NCBI RefSeq assembly: GCF_016545825.1
Contig: NC_052614.1
Location: 58,101,864 to 58,165,863, forward strand
DNA length: 64,000 nt
Direction: 5' to 3'
Source: Eucalyptus grandis
Lineage: Eukaryota; Streptophyta; Magnoliopsida; Myrtales; Myrtaceae
Below the pieces are notes generated by a model, which saw nothing but the letters and a program-made list of their open reading frames with translations, made no database searches and was not told the DNA's origin. Shown here piece after piece: positions 23,901 through 34,781 of this stretch. Both the position numbers and the translations under genes were made by a program. Position 1 is the stretch's first letter. Each line of letters opens with the position of its first letter.

Positions 23901-26644
23901 TTTTACTGAAAGAGCCACTTGTTTCAACCTTTTAAGTTCGTTTGTGATAGTCAACCAACTCACATTGACGTGCTGCAATCGTAGAAGATCTGTCTTAGAG
24001 TGTTACAGAGATATGGCAACTTCAATTGCACAAAAAATAATGGATTGTCTATCAACTCCATACAAATTATAAGGATCGTATCTTCATTCTTTCTACAATG
24101 ACAGCATGAAAATATAGAGAGCATGATGAACATCAGATACCTTTGTTGGGACATAATTGACATCAGAAAATCTTTGCAGGTTCTCCATAAAATACTGAGC
24201 ACAGTCAGGAACTTGGAACCTATAACCACAGGTGAAAGTTTCCTACAGCATAGGAGGTAAGAAAAGAAATGATCAGAATGCTTCATACAGCAAATTGTCA
24301 ATGCTGAATTGAGAAGGAAAGTCATTGCTTTTGAAGCAATACAATCATTTCATTTCAACTATAGGAAATAACAACCTGAATTGCGTCATCTTTCCACAAA
24401 CTTTCGATCTCCTTAGCAAGCTCTTTAGTGAGGCGTGGATAATCCAGCCTGCCTCCAATTTCCGACAATTTTTCTCCAATTTCCTGTGCAAAAATAAAAG
24501 TTTACTTTTGGTAGATTTAGCAGAAAAGCCAGTTTAGTTTTTAAATCATCTGGTAGATTCTATTTAGTTATTGTCTACAAATGTAATGCTTCAATAACAA
24601 ACTAAATTTTTTTTCGTAGACACTAGAAAAGGTCAAGCTTCAAAACCTTGTTCTCATCGGCTATGATGTACTTTGACGAATCTCCATCATTTTGAGCCAA
24701 TTCCTTCGACCCATCATACAGTATCTGTTCATACATATTCACATGCATTTAAAACAAAGGATATGGCTTGTTACATGATTCTTAGTGCAGGAATTACACC
24801 TTATACGAATCTAAGGTGCATTATGCAAATGGAAACTAACCAACACACCCTTTCAAGTATTGCATACTTTTATGGTCTGATAGACATTTGCATGTATAAC
24901 TGGGACATAACTCTTTAGTTCAGCCTCATCAAAGCCAGTTTGGAACAGAAGTTTTATCTGCACAGGATAATGCACAGTAAGAATCCAATGTCGGGACTTT
25001 CACTTGACATTGTAGTCCAATTTTGATTGTGGTGAAGACCTAAAAGACTAAAACATAATGCATACCTGCTTGAAAATGGTAGACTTCCCTGATTCTCCAG
25101 CACCTTTACACAAAAATATGAAAAAATTCGAGTTAGCCAAAAAGTTTGCATCTAAGTTAATTGATACAAATGGAAGAAGCATTGCATCGCTGAGTTTATG
25201 AAGATGAAAGAGGCAAAAATCATTGATTTGACAAATTTTAGCTTATTCAGGACAAGAAACTTCACACTTAAAGGGACGAAAGCGCATTAGTTCCCTGAAC
25301 AATTAGCTGGCATAGAGCATCCAGCCAAATCAAAGGCAGGTTTCTTGTGCTTATGGCATCATGTTTTCCACTTAGCATCTTCTAATGAGTTAGTAAAAGG
25401 ACATGACAATGAGCCTCAGTTTTCTGAGTTCTCATAGTCAGTGGGCTCAATCAAAGCAACCTAGCGTCGTTAATACTTCAACAAAGCAAAAGTCTCTAAA
25501 TGAGGTCTACTCCCAGCGTTTTGAAGGCAAAAGTAATCTAATGAAACTGGAAAAGATTAACAAGATAAATACTTTATGATAACAGAGTATTTTCCTCATT
25601 AAGTGGGATGGGATGGCTGTGGGATCAATTTGTAAGTCCTCTGACCACCTTTTTATAATGGAATATCTTCCTATTAGTATTCCACACCCAAAACACCTTG
25701 AACAATATTCTCTCCTCTCATTTTAAATAGGTGATGTTGAAATATTCCACATCCCTTGACCACGGGTTTTATATGCTCTTTATATACATGTAATCTCCCT
25801 ACACTTATCTACTTAAGTTTTTGGATTAAACTTTATAACATAGTTTGGAACCAGGTTCTACCCCAGTTTATTTCAATAAGTCCCCCCCATTCATCAAGTT
25901 GCATTTGTCATACTTAATCGACTTGCACGTAAGAGGAGGTGTTGAAATATAGGTTGACTAGGGTAATACCACATTTTTCCAAATACAATTTTCTTGTACT
26001 GCAACTTTCTCCAATATCCAGAGATCCATCAAAACGCCCATTTTCTCATCATCCTGATCAATAGTAAACTTATGCATGGAATCTAAACACAAGTTTAATA
26101 TACCAAATGCTCCATATACACTATTTAAAAGTCATGGCATGCATACAATAAGAGAGTAGCCTCAAAGTCATGTTCAACATAAACCCAACTATCTTCTCGC
26201 AGCATAAATGATAAACATCATCCACACATATTGCCTCTCTTTGGACCTTTTACATGTGATTTTGATATCTCCACATTTTTATATATCTAGTCCAATCTCT
26301 TTCCAAAAATCTAACCAAGTAAAGGATCATCAATTTTATCTTTACCAAGTAGAAGGAGCTTCTGAATGTGCTTTTCAGCCTTTGTTTCTTGCTCAATCCG
26401 TCTCTCGATTTCCACAGCCTGTAATCAAAGATGCACAATCAAAATAAGGGATTACAGCAAGGGAAAGAACCATTAGTTAAGAACAAGCACAACTTTTTCC
26501 TTTTTTCCGGTCGAGAACAAGCACAACTTGGCTACTCAGCAATAGGGCATATTTTCAGCATCCAGCTGGTTACATAATTACCTGTGCATTCTCTTCTGCA
26601 TCCGCGTCATGATACCCATGGTGTCTGCTGCAGAGCAATCCCAT
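20962..26644 (-). CDS. GPA1: Heterotrimeric G-protein alpha subunit (13 coding exons)
   Basis: GTP-binding alpha subunit of the plant heterotrimeric G protein, acting at the plasma membrane with G-beta/G-gamma, RGS1 and receptor-like kinases. Coding exons in gene order: 26644-26582, 26418-26346, 25103-25066, 24957-24868, 24724-24647, 24483-24376, 24242-24141, 23484-23429, 22807-22673, 22237-22144, 21973-21914, 21832-21753, 21139-20962. They sum to 1155 nt, giving 384 aa (Arabidopsis GPA1 is 383). The N-terminus MGLLCS carries the myristoylated Gly2 and palmitoylated Cys5 sites. Nucleotide-binding motifs are P-loop GAGESGKST (46-54), switch I RVRTTG (191-196), DVGGQ (219-223) with catalytic Gln223, and NKFD (288-291). 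The C-terminus [11 protein letters not shown] is the plant form. All junctions keep frame and no damage is seen. The start is fixed by the myristoylation motif. Confidence 0.97.
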
Positions 26645-28200
26645 GTTTTCAATGAAACTAGACAGCATAGAAATAGCAGCTATCAAGCTCACCAACTCGG
26701 CTACCTATTTCCTCCTACAGTTCCTGGTCATAATGTGCGCTAGATTGGCTAGAATTTGAGCCTAAAAGGAGCCAACACGAAATAATCCCAATTAGAACCT
26801 GTTCAAGGGAATACTGCCACACTTGACATCAAACTGCAAGATATGTTCTAAGTCAGTCCAGTCCTGGATTTCCCAAGCCAAATAAATTTCCATTTGCCAA
26901 GAGTACAAGAGTACCATAATTTTCAGAAAAAGTGGGTTGCAAGCCAAAAACATGTCAATTCTTGGCCTCAGGGCCTATTATTAGTTAGACACATTTTTTC
27001 CCAACCACACAGGAAATGATTCCAACCTCCTACTAACGTAAGTACCCTCGCCTATTTTCCTCTATATCAATAGGCTGTTCGGTTCAGCTAGTAAGAAGTC
27101 AAGGTACTTTCTTACTTCCACCACAATGAAAAAGTTAAGAACGATTTCTACAAGAATTTAAACATCCCTAAGTCATTTCATAAAAGATTTGACAAATTTT
27201 ACGATTCAGATAAAAGTCAAACCCCAGTCTCTAAGAACAGAAGTATAATCGAAAATATAGCAAAACCCATTGCAGAATTCCAGAGGGGAGAAGCCCCAGC
27301 CAACAGCAGCACGGAAACACTCAAAAATTTCCAGACACTTAATCCCAAAATTTACTAAATCTATTCGGGTACACCCATGTCTCTAATCAACTCAATGAGT
27401 AAGGATTCTGCTGGCGAAATGTAGAACAATGCCTCCTCTAGTCTATTCTCCTTTCGTTTACCACCAACATAGCAACCAATTGCTCGCAATGTAAGCTCAT
27501 TGTCTCCCTCTCCATCACTCCGATTAACACGCCACCGCAACCTCGCGACGACGACAGACTTCTTCAGCCACCAGGGAACGAAACACACCAAGCGCAACAC
27601 GCAACCCAGTTCCTTTCTACAGCCAAAACCGATAAAAGTTCCTCACAATTTAAGCTCAGAATGCAGCCGTCGCCCGACAACTAGCGACCGCCCCGGAGAA
27701 AGCTCCCTCCCTCGCTCTCGCGGACAGACACCCGGCGACGCTCTTCCTCACAGAATCCGCCAAAAACAAAAGCAAAAAGCCATTTTGCGGGGAACCCAGA
27801 AAAGAGAAAGGGGAAATTTCCCAGCTCCCCCTCCGCCGCGCCGCGAAAATCCGAGCGGCAACGCTCGAACCCGAATCGCGCCCCCGGCCCAAAAACCAGA
27901 AGAAGCGGCGAATTCGGAGCTCGATCTAACGCGGCTTCCGGGAAGAAAAAAAAGATCGAAATGCACGGGAACCGAACAGAAGATCTAGCGCAGCATTCGA
28001 GTGAATTGAGCCGGCTCACCTACCGCGCCGGCCAGCCCCCCCCGAGCTCCCTCGGGCGCGGAGGAAGAAGCAGAAGCGCGAGCCAAGAACTCCTCCCCCC
28101 CCGGATACCGCCTGCTCAGAGCACACCCAAGAAAAGGCGAGCAGCATAGAGAGAGAAAGCTAGAGAGAGAGAGAGAGAGAGAGAGATAATCTAGTTTAGT
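26645..28200 (-). promoter_or_regulatory. 5' leader, probable leader intron and promoter-proximal region of GPA1
   Basis: Upstream of the G-alpha ATG the minus strand is AT-rich to about 27500, then GC-rich to 28150. At 28020/28019 the minus strand reads GCGCGGTAG|GTGAGC, a strong splice donor. This suggests a first non-coding exon (about 28020-28200) and a leader intron reaching to just before 26644; the acceptor cannot be fixed (candidates near 26660-26735). The open frames of 27500-28149 on both strands overlap in several frames and reflect GC content, not genes. Confidence 0.5.
28162..28186. repeat. (GA)n microsatellite in GPA1 leader/promoter
   Basis: About twelve uninterrupted GA units. 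They read as (CT)n on the minus strand in the expected leader or core-promoter region of the G-alpha gene, where CT tracts are common in plants. Shorter GA runs follow at 28300-28320. Confidence 0.85.
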
Positions 28201-28797
28201 TTGCAGTGGGGACTAATGGAGGAGGAGGAGAAGCTAGAGAGAGAAAGGTGAGGAGGAGCGAGAGAGGGAAGCGAAGAGAGAAGATAAAAATGGCAGCTTT
28301 GCAGAGAGAGAGAGAGAGGTGGCGGAATTGGGAAGAGATGGAAGAGAAAAAAACGCGAAAAAGAAGAGAGAGAGGAGCGCCGAAAGCTGCCACGGAGCTT
28401 TTCGGTATTCGGAAGATTGTCTCTTCGGTCAAAGGTTGGACTCGAACAATGCCAAAAAAAACACTAAAACATATTCTCACAGCTTCCCCCCCACCAAAAA
28501 AACAAAAAAACAAAAAAAAAAAAACATTTTATTAATCCAATTATAATTATTTGGGAAGCAAAAAAAAAAAAAACCAATTATAATTATTTAAAATATTCAT
28601 GGTGCTCGTATGCCGAATTCGTATGTGTTTTCGCTTCTCTTCGTAAATTAATTATCCAAGGGACCACGATCACTCATATCAATTGTGGATATTGACACGA
28701 ATAATATATGAATGTTGGTACCACCACTTCTTCCATAATCCTTTGCTAGAAGAGAGGAGTTCTGGGCGCACGGGATCTTAAGTGCGATGTTAGGGTA
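28187..28797. other. Spacer upstream of GPA1, purine-rich then A-rich
   Basis: 28200-28400 is AG-rich with low-complexity reading frames. 28490-28575 holds several A runs and two copies of CCAATTATAATTATT separated by a poly-A. No gene or promoter was resolved beyond the G-alpha leader. Confidence 0.4.
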
Positions 28798-28972
28798 GTG
28801 AGTCATCCGCTAGCGTCGCTCCAGGGTTTACCTCCGTTACACCGGGCCTATCGAGCTATCCATGTTGGTACGGTGTGTTGAGGTGGTGGGTCCTCCGCTA
28901 GTGTCGCCCCAGAGTTTACCCCTATTACCTCGGATCTGTCAGGTTGTCTGTGTTGATACGGTGCGCGGATTC
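28798..28972. repeat. Two-copy tandem repeat of about 88 bp ending at a poly-A tract
   Basis: Copy 1 (28798-28885) and copy 2 (28886-28972) share GTGnGTCnTCCGCTAG, GTCGC, CCAG, GTTTACC and GATACGGTG-type blocks in the same order. The second copy is followed by CCCTAGGTC and an A run (28981-28992). A GC-rich, duplicated segment with an A tail on the plus strand suggests the 3' end of a non-LTR retroposon (LINE or SINE). No box A/box B promoter or coding sequence is visible, so the class is uncertain. Confidence 0.5.
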
Positions 28973-28998
28973 CCTAGGTCAAAAAAAAAAAATAAAAA

Positions 28999-29532
28999 TC
29001 TGAATTTTGGTTTAATATATAATTCGATTCATGAATTTTAGTCTAATATATAATATGGTACTTGAATTGTTAATATATTCATTTTAGTCCATGAACTTTT
29101 GATATATTCTATATTGAATGAGCCTAAACCTAGAATCAGGAAGGACGTAATCACTTTCCTGCAGATATGCCTTCTCACAGTGGGCAAACCTCTTTTGTTC
29201 AAACCCTTCAAGAGACAGTTTTTTAGCAGAAAACCACTCTGATCTATAGTTCAGAGCCTAAAAACACGAGATGTTAGGATGATAACGATTTTAATTATTT
29301 GAGAGTTGGAAAAGAAGAAAAAATTTAGAAAGCCATTGAGAGTTTCACAAAACAATCATTTTACTTCGAGAAACTCTGCCAAAAATTATATTAAATATAT
29401 ATCAAAAGCTCATTGACTAAATTAAATAAATTAACAATTCAGGAATCATGTTGCATATTAATCTAAAGTTCATGAATAACTTTTAAAAATAAAATTTCGG
29501 GGATTAAATTATATATTAAGCCAAAATTCAGA
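28999..29532. mobile_element. Long inverted-repeat (foldback/MITE-like) element carrying an exon-like insert
   Basis: The ends are TCTGAATTTTGG (28999) and CCAAAATTCAGA (29532), the same sequence inverted. Arms of about 110 and 160 bases stay similar through phrases such as TTTAATATATAATT, GAATTGTTAAT, TTTAGTC and TTTTGATATAT. The central 29115-29370 is not inverted and has different composition. On its minus strand a splice-acceptor-like TTTTTAG precedes about 49 open codons from 29257. The arrangement is like Pack-type elements that capture host gene pieces. Confidence 0.6.
29110..29257 (-). pseudogene. Captured exon-like fragment, family not recognised
   Basis: Reading minus from 29257 after an AG acceptor gives about 49 sense codons beginning ALNYRSEWFSAKK, with EGFEQKRFAHCEKAYLQ in the middle and LPDSRFRL near the end. 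The frame then runs into the left repeat arm and stops there. Composition is protein-like (aromatic, charged, Cys/His) rather than repeat-like. There is no start codon or further exon. It could be an exon of a host gene carried by the surrounding inverted-repeat element. I do not recognise the parent protein. Confidence 0.4.
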
Positions 29533-30915
29533 AACTTGTTTGTGTAATTTTTCCTATCGATTAAAATAATCATTTAGTGAAAATTAATTTTTATTATCTA
29601 TAAAAATTTCATTCCCAAATATCTTTGCGGGCGACGGAGTATTTATGTACACCGTCTCCCTCTTCTTAATAACTCAAAGCTTTTTGAGTCAAACACGATT
29701 CTGCCCTGCTCATGCTCGTCCAATTTCGCATGCTAACTCCTGACACGGCTCTGTAATTTTCCTCCTTTGTTTTTCGCCTCGACCGGGCCCGCTCACTTTG
29801 ATCAATTAACATTGGCGTAGAAAGACATCGCTGAACGGGGATTAATCGAGAGCTTGAAAAGTACAAAATAATTTAACATGATCAATCAATTAAATTAATT
29901 AATTTCTTTTTTTTTTTTTTTGGGCATGTGAAGAGGGAGGAAAAGGAACACTATTCATTGACGGCTAATGTTAAGGAGAAAATATTGGGTGGATTTTAGA
30001 TTCCACGTAAGCGAAATGTAAAACCATTCAGAAGTCGACACGTGGAGGGCACCCGCCCTCGTTCTCCTTGTAATATTTCAGAGGCTTGGACTGGTCTCCG
30101 CCCACCTTTTTTCTTTCCCTTTCCTTCCCTCTCTTTTCCCCCCTTTCTCCCCACAACCGCTAAAGTCCATCTGAGGAAGGTTTTTCCGGTGCGGCGCCGC
30201 ACAAGCCGATACGATGGTGCCGCCTTATCTCCGCCGTTGATTCATATTACTTTCGAAGTCGTTCAGATCAAACCAATTTTTCCCCCACTGCTCTACGTTC
30301 TAATTACATAGCTAAATTATTGAACAATAATCTGAGGTTCGAATGTTTCCAAACTTCTTATTTACATATTATATATTTCCAAAGTCGGACCAATGCATAA
30401 GAAAAAATGTTAGGATGTTTAAATATTAATGCACGCATTCATATGACAATTTAAGCTTTTTAGATAGCTTGCGGTAATTCTATAGAATTTCATAATAAAA
30501 TGGATCAAATAAATGTGACAAACGGAATGAAATAGGTAAAATGTAAAAAATAAAATGGGGATTATCGAAAGTGCTCAGTGCTTATTGAGATGCAAATTGT
30601 TAGTGTTTGCTGCTCCGAGACTTCAGTCTTCAAATATCAAAATTACAAATATTGGGAAAAAAATGCTAATATCTATTTTTATCCCTTAGAAAAGGTAATA
30701 TAGCTCATCACCAAATTCTATCTATCTATACATTATTTTCAATACGAAATTAAAAATTCGGGTGGCAATATATGGAAGAAACCCGTCTAACATCATAAGC
30801 ATAGTGATTATTGTCCTTCACGAGTGCTCCATGTTTTGTGCCCCTGGTCGCAATTCGTGAATCGTCAACGCCTTTCGTGCGGAAACCCACTTCGCAACTA
30901 ACTTTTTTGGATCGA
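29533..30915. other. Intergenic spacer downstream of hydrolase A
   Basis: AT-rich DNA with one CT-rich stretch (30085-30150) and a GC-rich patch (30185-30230). Open frames on both strands (29666-29866, 29996-30311) overlap and lack recognisable motifs. No transposon termini or RNA genes seen. Confidence 0.4.
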
Positions 30916-32995
30916 TCAAAAAATTTCGCCTCTAAATTCAACACGCGCATCGGTTGAAAAATAGACCCAAGTAGAAAAATTGGAACGACCTCGAATCATT
31001 CGATTCCAGACATCGCACGATGCGACATCGCGGGGCGGATATTTTGTTAAATTAATCGATGCCATTGAAAATGACATCATTAATGTTTCGTGGAAAAGCG
31101 ACAGATTTCTACATCGCGCACCTAACTCAGTGGGGCATGAAAATGGAACCAACCGCACAAAATTCACCCACTTTCCGCAATAATTTAATCGATTAATAAT
31201 TATGCAGGACGAATAAGATAAAAAAATAAAATATTTAAAAATATCTTTATGTCGGAATCGCGGGGGCCCACGTAGGAAACTCTCCACGATCTTGTTGAAC
31301 TGTGCCGTGTCTTCAAGCTGCGGCACGTGCCCTGTGTCCTTAATCACCTCCAGCCTCACCTTCTTCCCCAGCAGCCTGCAACAACCAAAAATAAAAAAAA
31401 AAAAATAAAAAATATATATAATTGCATGAAATTGCTAAGATTACATTTTTAGTGACATGATTTAATATTTTTATTGCATGACGAGTTAGATGACACGTCG
31501 CGAAAATGGCCTAGATTTGATCTTCTAATTAAATAATAACGATATGAAAGCAAATATTTTGTAGAGCGTACTCCTTGAGTTCGTGCGCCATCTCCACGGG
31601 GAATATCCGGTCATTTTCTCCCCATACTAGCAACACATCCTGCAATATATTTTATATTAAGTCATACAAGAGTGTGAAAAGAAAAAAAAATAGTATAATT
31701 CAATATGTAATTTAATCTCTAAACTTTAGCGTCCTTGTACTTTTAATTTATTTAATGTACGTTTAATTTATTTCCGAACTATATGAAAATATTCAATACT
31801 GTCTATCCTAAATATGAATTAATAGAAAGTCAAACATTTTTATACAATTCAGGATTTCCATTGAACATGTACAAAAAATTTAGAAACTTCATCAAACAAA
31901 AGAAAGTTTAGGGAAGACATTGTACATGATATTGAAATTCATAAATCACATTGTACAAATTTTAAAATTTAGGGACCACATTAGGCAAATTTAAAGTTTA
32001 GAGATCGTATTTTGCATTGTTCAAAAATCCATGGACAATTTGGGTCTTTATTCTTAAAAAATTAAATGTCTTATTTAAAAACGGAAATTCCATTTAACAT
32101 AATAATGACGTCATATATGATGATGATGATTTTGCAAGTTATGAGCAGCACCTGTTGAAGGGCAGAAACTTGAGGCGTGTCGTCCTTTTCAGTGGTTAAT
32201 CCCGTCAGCAGCTCTATTTTTTCCTTCCTATTTTCCGAATACAATCTCTGCAAAAAAAAAAATGCAATTATGACGTCAATATTCGCAAACTCGGCCCCAA
32301 AAAACCGACGATGATTAGCGGTGCTTAATTACATGGATCACGTCATTCAACACGAAATCCGGCACCATGATCGAGACCCGCCGGGACACGGCCATCCCCA
32401 GGAGCCGCCGCATGCTCGCGGCGGTCTCCGGCAGCATGACGTCGGCGGGCCCCCCTCCCCCGGCAGCGGCTCCGGCCCCGGCCCTCTTCGCCATCGCCTC
32501 GCCGTCGCTCCTCCTCCGGTTGATCCCGGAGCTGGCGATCACCGCCCTCTCCACCCTCTCCGGCCACATCCGCGCCATGTGGTACGCCACGAACCCGCCG
32601 TAGCTCGTCCCCACCACGGCGTACCTCTCCACCCCGGCCTTCTCGAGCAGCTTCCCGACGGCGGCCGCCTGGAACGTCTCCGACCGCTCGGCGGACCGCG
32701 TGGCGGACCCGCCGAAGAAGACGAGGTCGGGGACGTAGACGTCGAACGCGGCGGCGAAGTGCTGCGCCTGCCGCCGCCACTGCCAGATCGCCTTGGGGCC
32801 GAACCCGTGGAGGAACACGAGCGCGGGCTTCCGGGCGGCGGCGGGGTCGGGGCCGGGGCCGGGGCCGGGCCCCCAGAACTGGAGCGTGGTGTCGCCATCG
32901 ACGGCGACGGTCCGCTGCGACAGGCCGGACCTCCTCAGGCAGCGGCGGAGGTGGCGCTCGTAGAGGGCGACGGGGCTGAGGAACGGCGGGAGCAT
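30916..32995 (-). CDS. Alpha/beta hydrolase fold protein, paralogue A (4 exons, extended C-terminus)
   Basis: Soluble serine-hydrolase-type alpha/beta fold enzyme; substrate unknown. Exons in gene order: 32995-32333, 32247-32152, 31639-31572, 31375-30916, total 1287 nt, 428 aa. Motifs: oxyanion HGFG (63-66), nucleophile elbow GTSYGG with Ser131, acid Asp263 in GENDRIFP, His292 in TGHVPQ. Exon 1 is extremely GC-rich, with GP repeats (residues 42-51) and an Ala/Gly stretch not found in paralogue B. The start MLPPFLS aligns with MLNIPPFLS of B; the frame is open for 69 more codons upstream (to 33202), so a longer N-terminus is possible. Paralogue B ends about 24 residues after its His, but here the frame runs on about 110 residues past that point into AT-rich, unrelated sequence. 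The normal stop seems lost. Confidence 0.85.
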
Positions 32996-33202
32996 CGCGG
33001 CGGCGTCGGGGCGTGGACGTGGGAATGATCCATGGGGAGCTTTCCTTTTGATGGACGAACCGGCGATTTTGTATGGCCGGCCGCGAGAAAAGGCCCTCGA
33101 TATTTTGGAGATATTACGGTCTTGCCCCTGTTTCTTCATTCGGCTCTCCGTGACGTAGATGTGCGTCATCGGGTAATCGTTTCCGCCGTGATCCTGCAAC
33201 AT

Positions 33203-33807
33203 TCTACGTGGAAAAGTACGGTCGATAAAAATTTAGCCCTAAAATTTTTTGAATATTTTATTAATTCCATATGTTTTTATTTTTTTATTTTTTATTCTCT
33301 TTTCCTTCTTTTCTTTTTATCTTTCCTTTTTACGTGGCTGGTCCTATGTAACACGACCTCTGCTGGCTGGCAATGAAAATGAAGGAAAGGAGAAGAAAAA
33401 TAAAAATAAAAAATTCGCAAAAGTATTTAAAAATTAAAATAATAACCACGTCAGTTTCAGTCATGTCATATAGTATTGTGGATGTCCATGTTAGTGATTT
33501 TAGACCTAAATTAGCCAGATAAACTAATTTTGTATAAATGTGAAATTTTTAGAATTAAATTGATAAAATTAAAAGTTTATAACTAAATTGGTACAAATGC
33601 AAACAATTTAGAACTTTTTCGGCACTTTTTCCACATTTTACATGCGTAATATCTTATACGTGCGTATATATGTGTGTGTATATATATACACATTTTCAAG
33701 AAATTGTCTTATTTCATAAACTTGATTTAGGGTATTTTTAAATTAATAATATCCAACATTTTCTCCTCTTAGTGGTCACTTAATTATTATCATCACTTAC
33801 AAAAATA
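33203..33807. other. Spacer between hydrolase A leader and CACTA element
   Basis: T-rich then AT-rich DNA. A short TA/TG repeat lies at 33660-33692. No gene seen; the small plus-strand frames at 33032-33437 are antisense to, or upstream of, the hydrolase A leader and have no motifs. Confidence 0.4.
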
Positions 33808-34372
33808 CACTATAAAAATAATGTGCTGAGGCGGCCAAACCTTTTTAGTCAGCATTTGTTGCATTTACTCCATCGCCTTTACTTAGGACAACAATTTTTT
33901 TTTTTCATTTTTTTGTCGCCCTTGGTATCTAGGGCAACAATTTTTTTTTCAACGCCTTAGATACCGAGGGCGCCTTCATAACATTTGTTACCTTTAAAAA
34001 CCAAACGCGACAAAAAAAAGGTTGTCTTGTTTAAAGGCGACATAAGTCATTTTTACCACAATAGACCGGTCAAAGACGATAAAAAAATCTTCGTTTTTGT
34101 CGAGTTTATGGTGATAGAAGTTGGTCATCTTAAGTAGATTTTAGGCCAAATTGACGCCAAAGTTAACAATACACGGATTTTGTCACTTAAGTTTTACTTA
34201 AAATGACAACACTCTTAAATTCTAGCGCATAAGGGTATGATTAATGGCGACAAACTTAAGAATTTGTTGCATTTAGTTCACTAGAAAGTGACAAAATTGT
34301 ACCTTGTCTCCTTTGGGTAATCTTAGGGGACAAAGGTTAATTATGTCCTCTTAGTGTGTCTTTCTTGTAGTG
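33808..34372. mobile_element. Small non-autonomous CACTA (En/Spm-type) transposon
   Basis: The right end reads TTTCTTGTAGTG (34361-34372), the complement of CACTACAAGAAA, the usual plant CACTA terminus. The left end CACTATAAAAATAATG (33808) is a diverged match. Adjacent triplets are ATA on the left and ATG on the right, a near match to the expected 3-bp duplication. Sub-terminal repeats of GGCGACA/TGTCGCC type and inverted GACAA motifs occupy the interior. At about 565 bp, with no transposase, it would need an autonomous partner. Confidence 0.6.
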
Positions 34373-34781
34373 ATGGACCAAAAACATAATTATGAGCTCA
34401 ACTTAGATTAAGTCATCAATAATTTGAGGTTGGCTCGACTCTACTCAAAGCAAGCCGTTCTATAAAGTTGAGCTCGGCGGATCATGTTGTTCTCGAGCCA
34501 ATCAGCTCTCGGCTCGAGATCGTACTTATAGACGTCAATATACAAAAGCATAAAAACATAATTACTTTATTAGATTATAGAGGACACATAATCGAAAAGT
34601 GCTTAGTATGCCTTGGACGAGCATTACGTCGGTTGGGATTGCAAAGGTGGAATTCCTAGAGCAAGTTACCCACCTGCTTAATCCCACAATAAAAGCAGCA
34701 AAAAAAAAAAAAAAAACAGAGCTAACAAGCAAGCATTACTTAGAACTAAGATTGATTAGTCACATTACAATGTAAGAAACC

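Noticed and set aside
27500..28149. Several long open frames on both strands near the GPA1 leader
   Set aside because: They overlap in three or more frames on both strands, follow local GC content, and lack any domain. The region is better explained as the GPA1 5' leader with a GTGAGC donor at 28019.
28206..28546. Plus-strand open frames rich in Arg/Lys/Glu
   Set aside because: Low-complexity AG-rich DNA antisense to the GPA1 promoter; no motif and no start context.
30325..30350. GGTTCGAATG, a tRNA box B-like string
   Set aside because: No box A at the right distance and no cloverleaf; a chance match.
32321..33028. 235-codon plus-strand frame rich in His, Pro and Gly
   Set aside because: It is the antisense of the GC-rich hydrolase A exon 1, which has real catalytic motifs on the minus strand.
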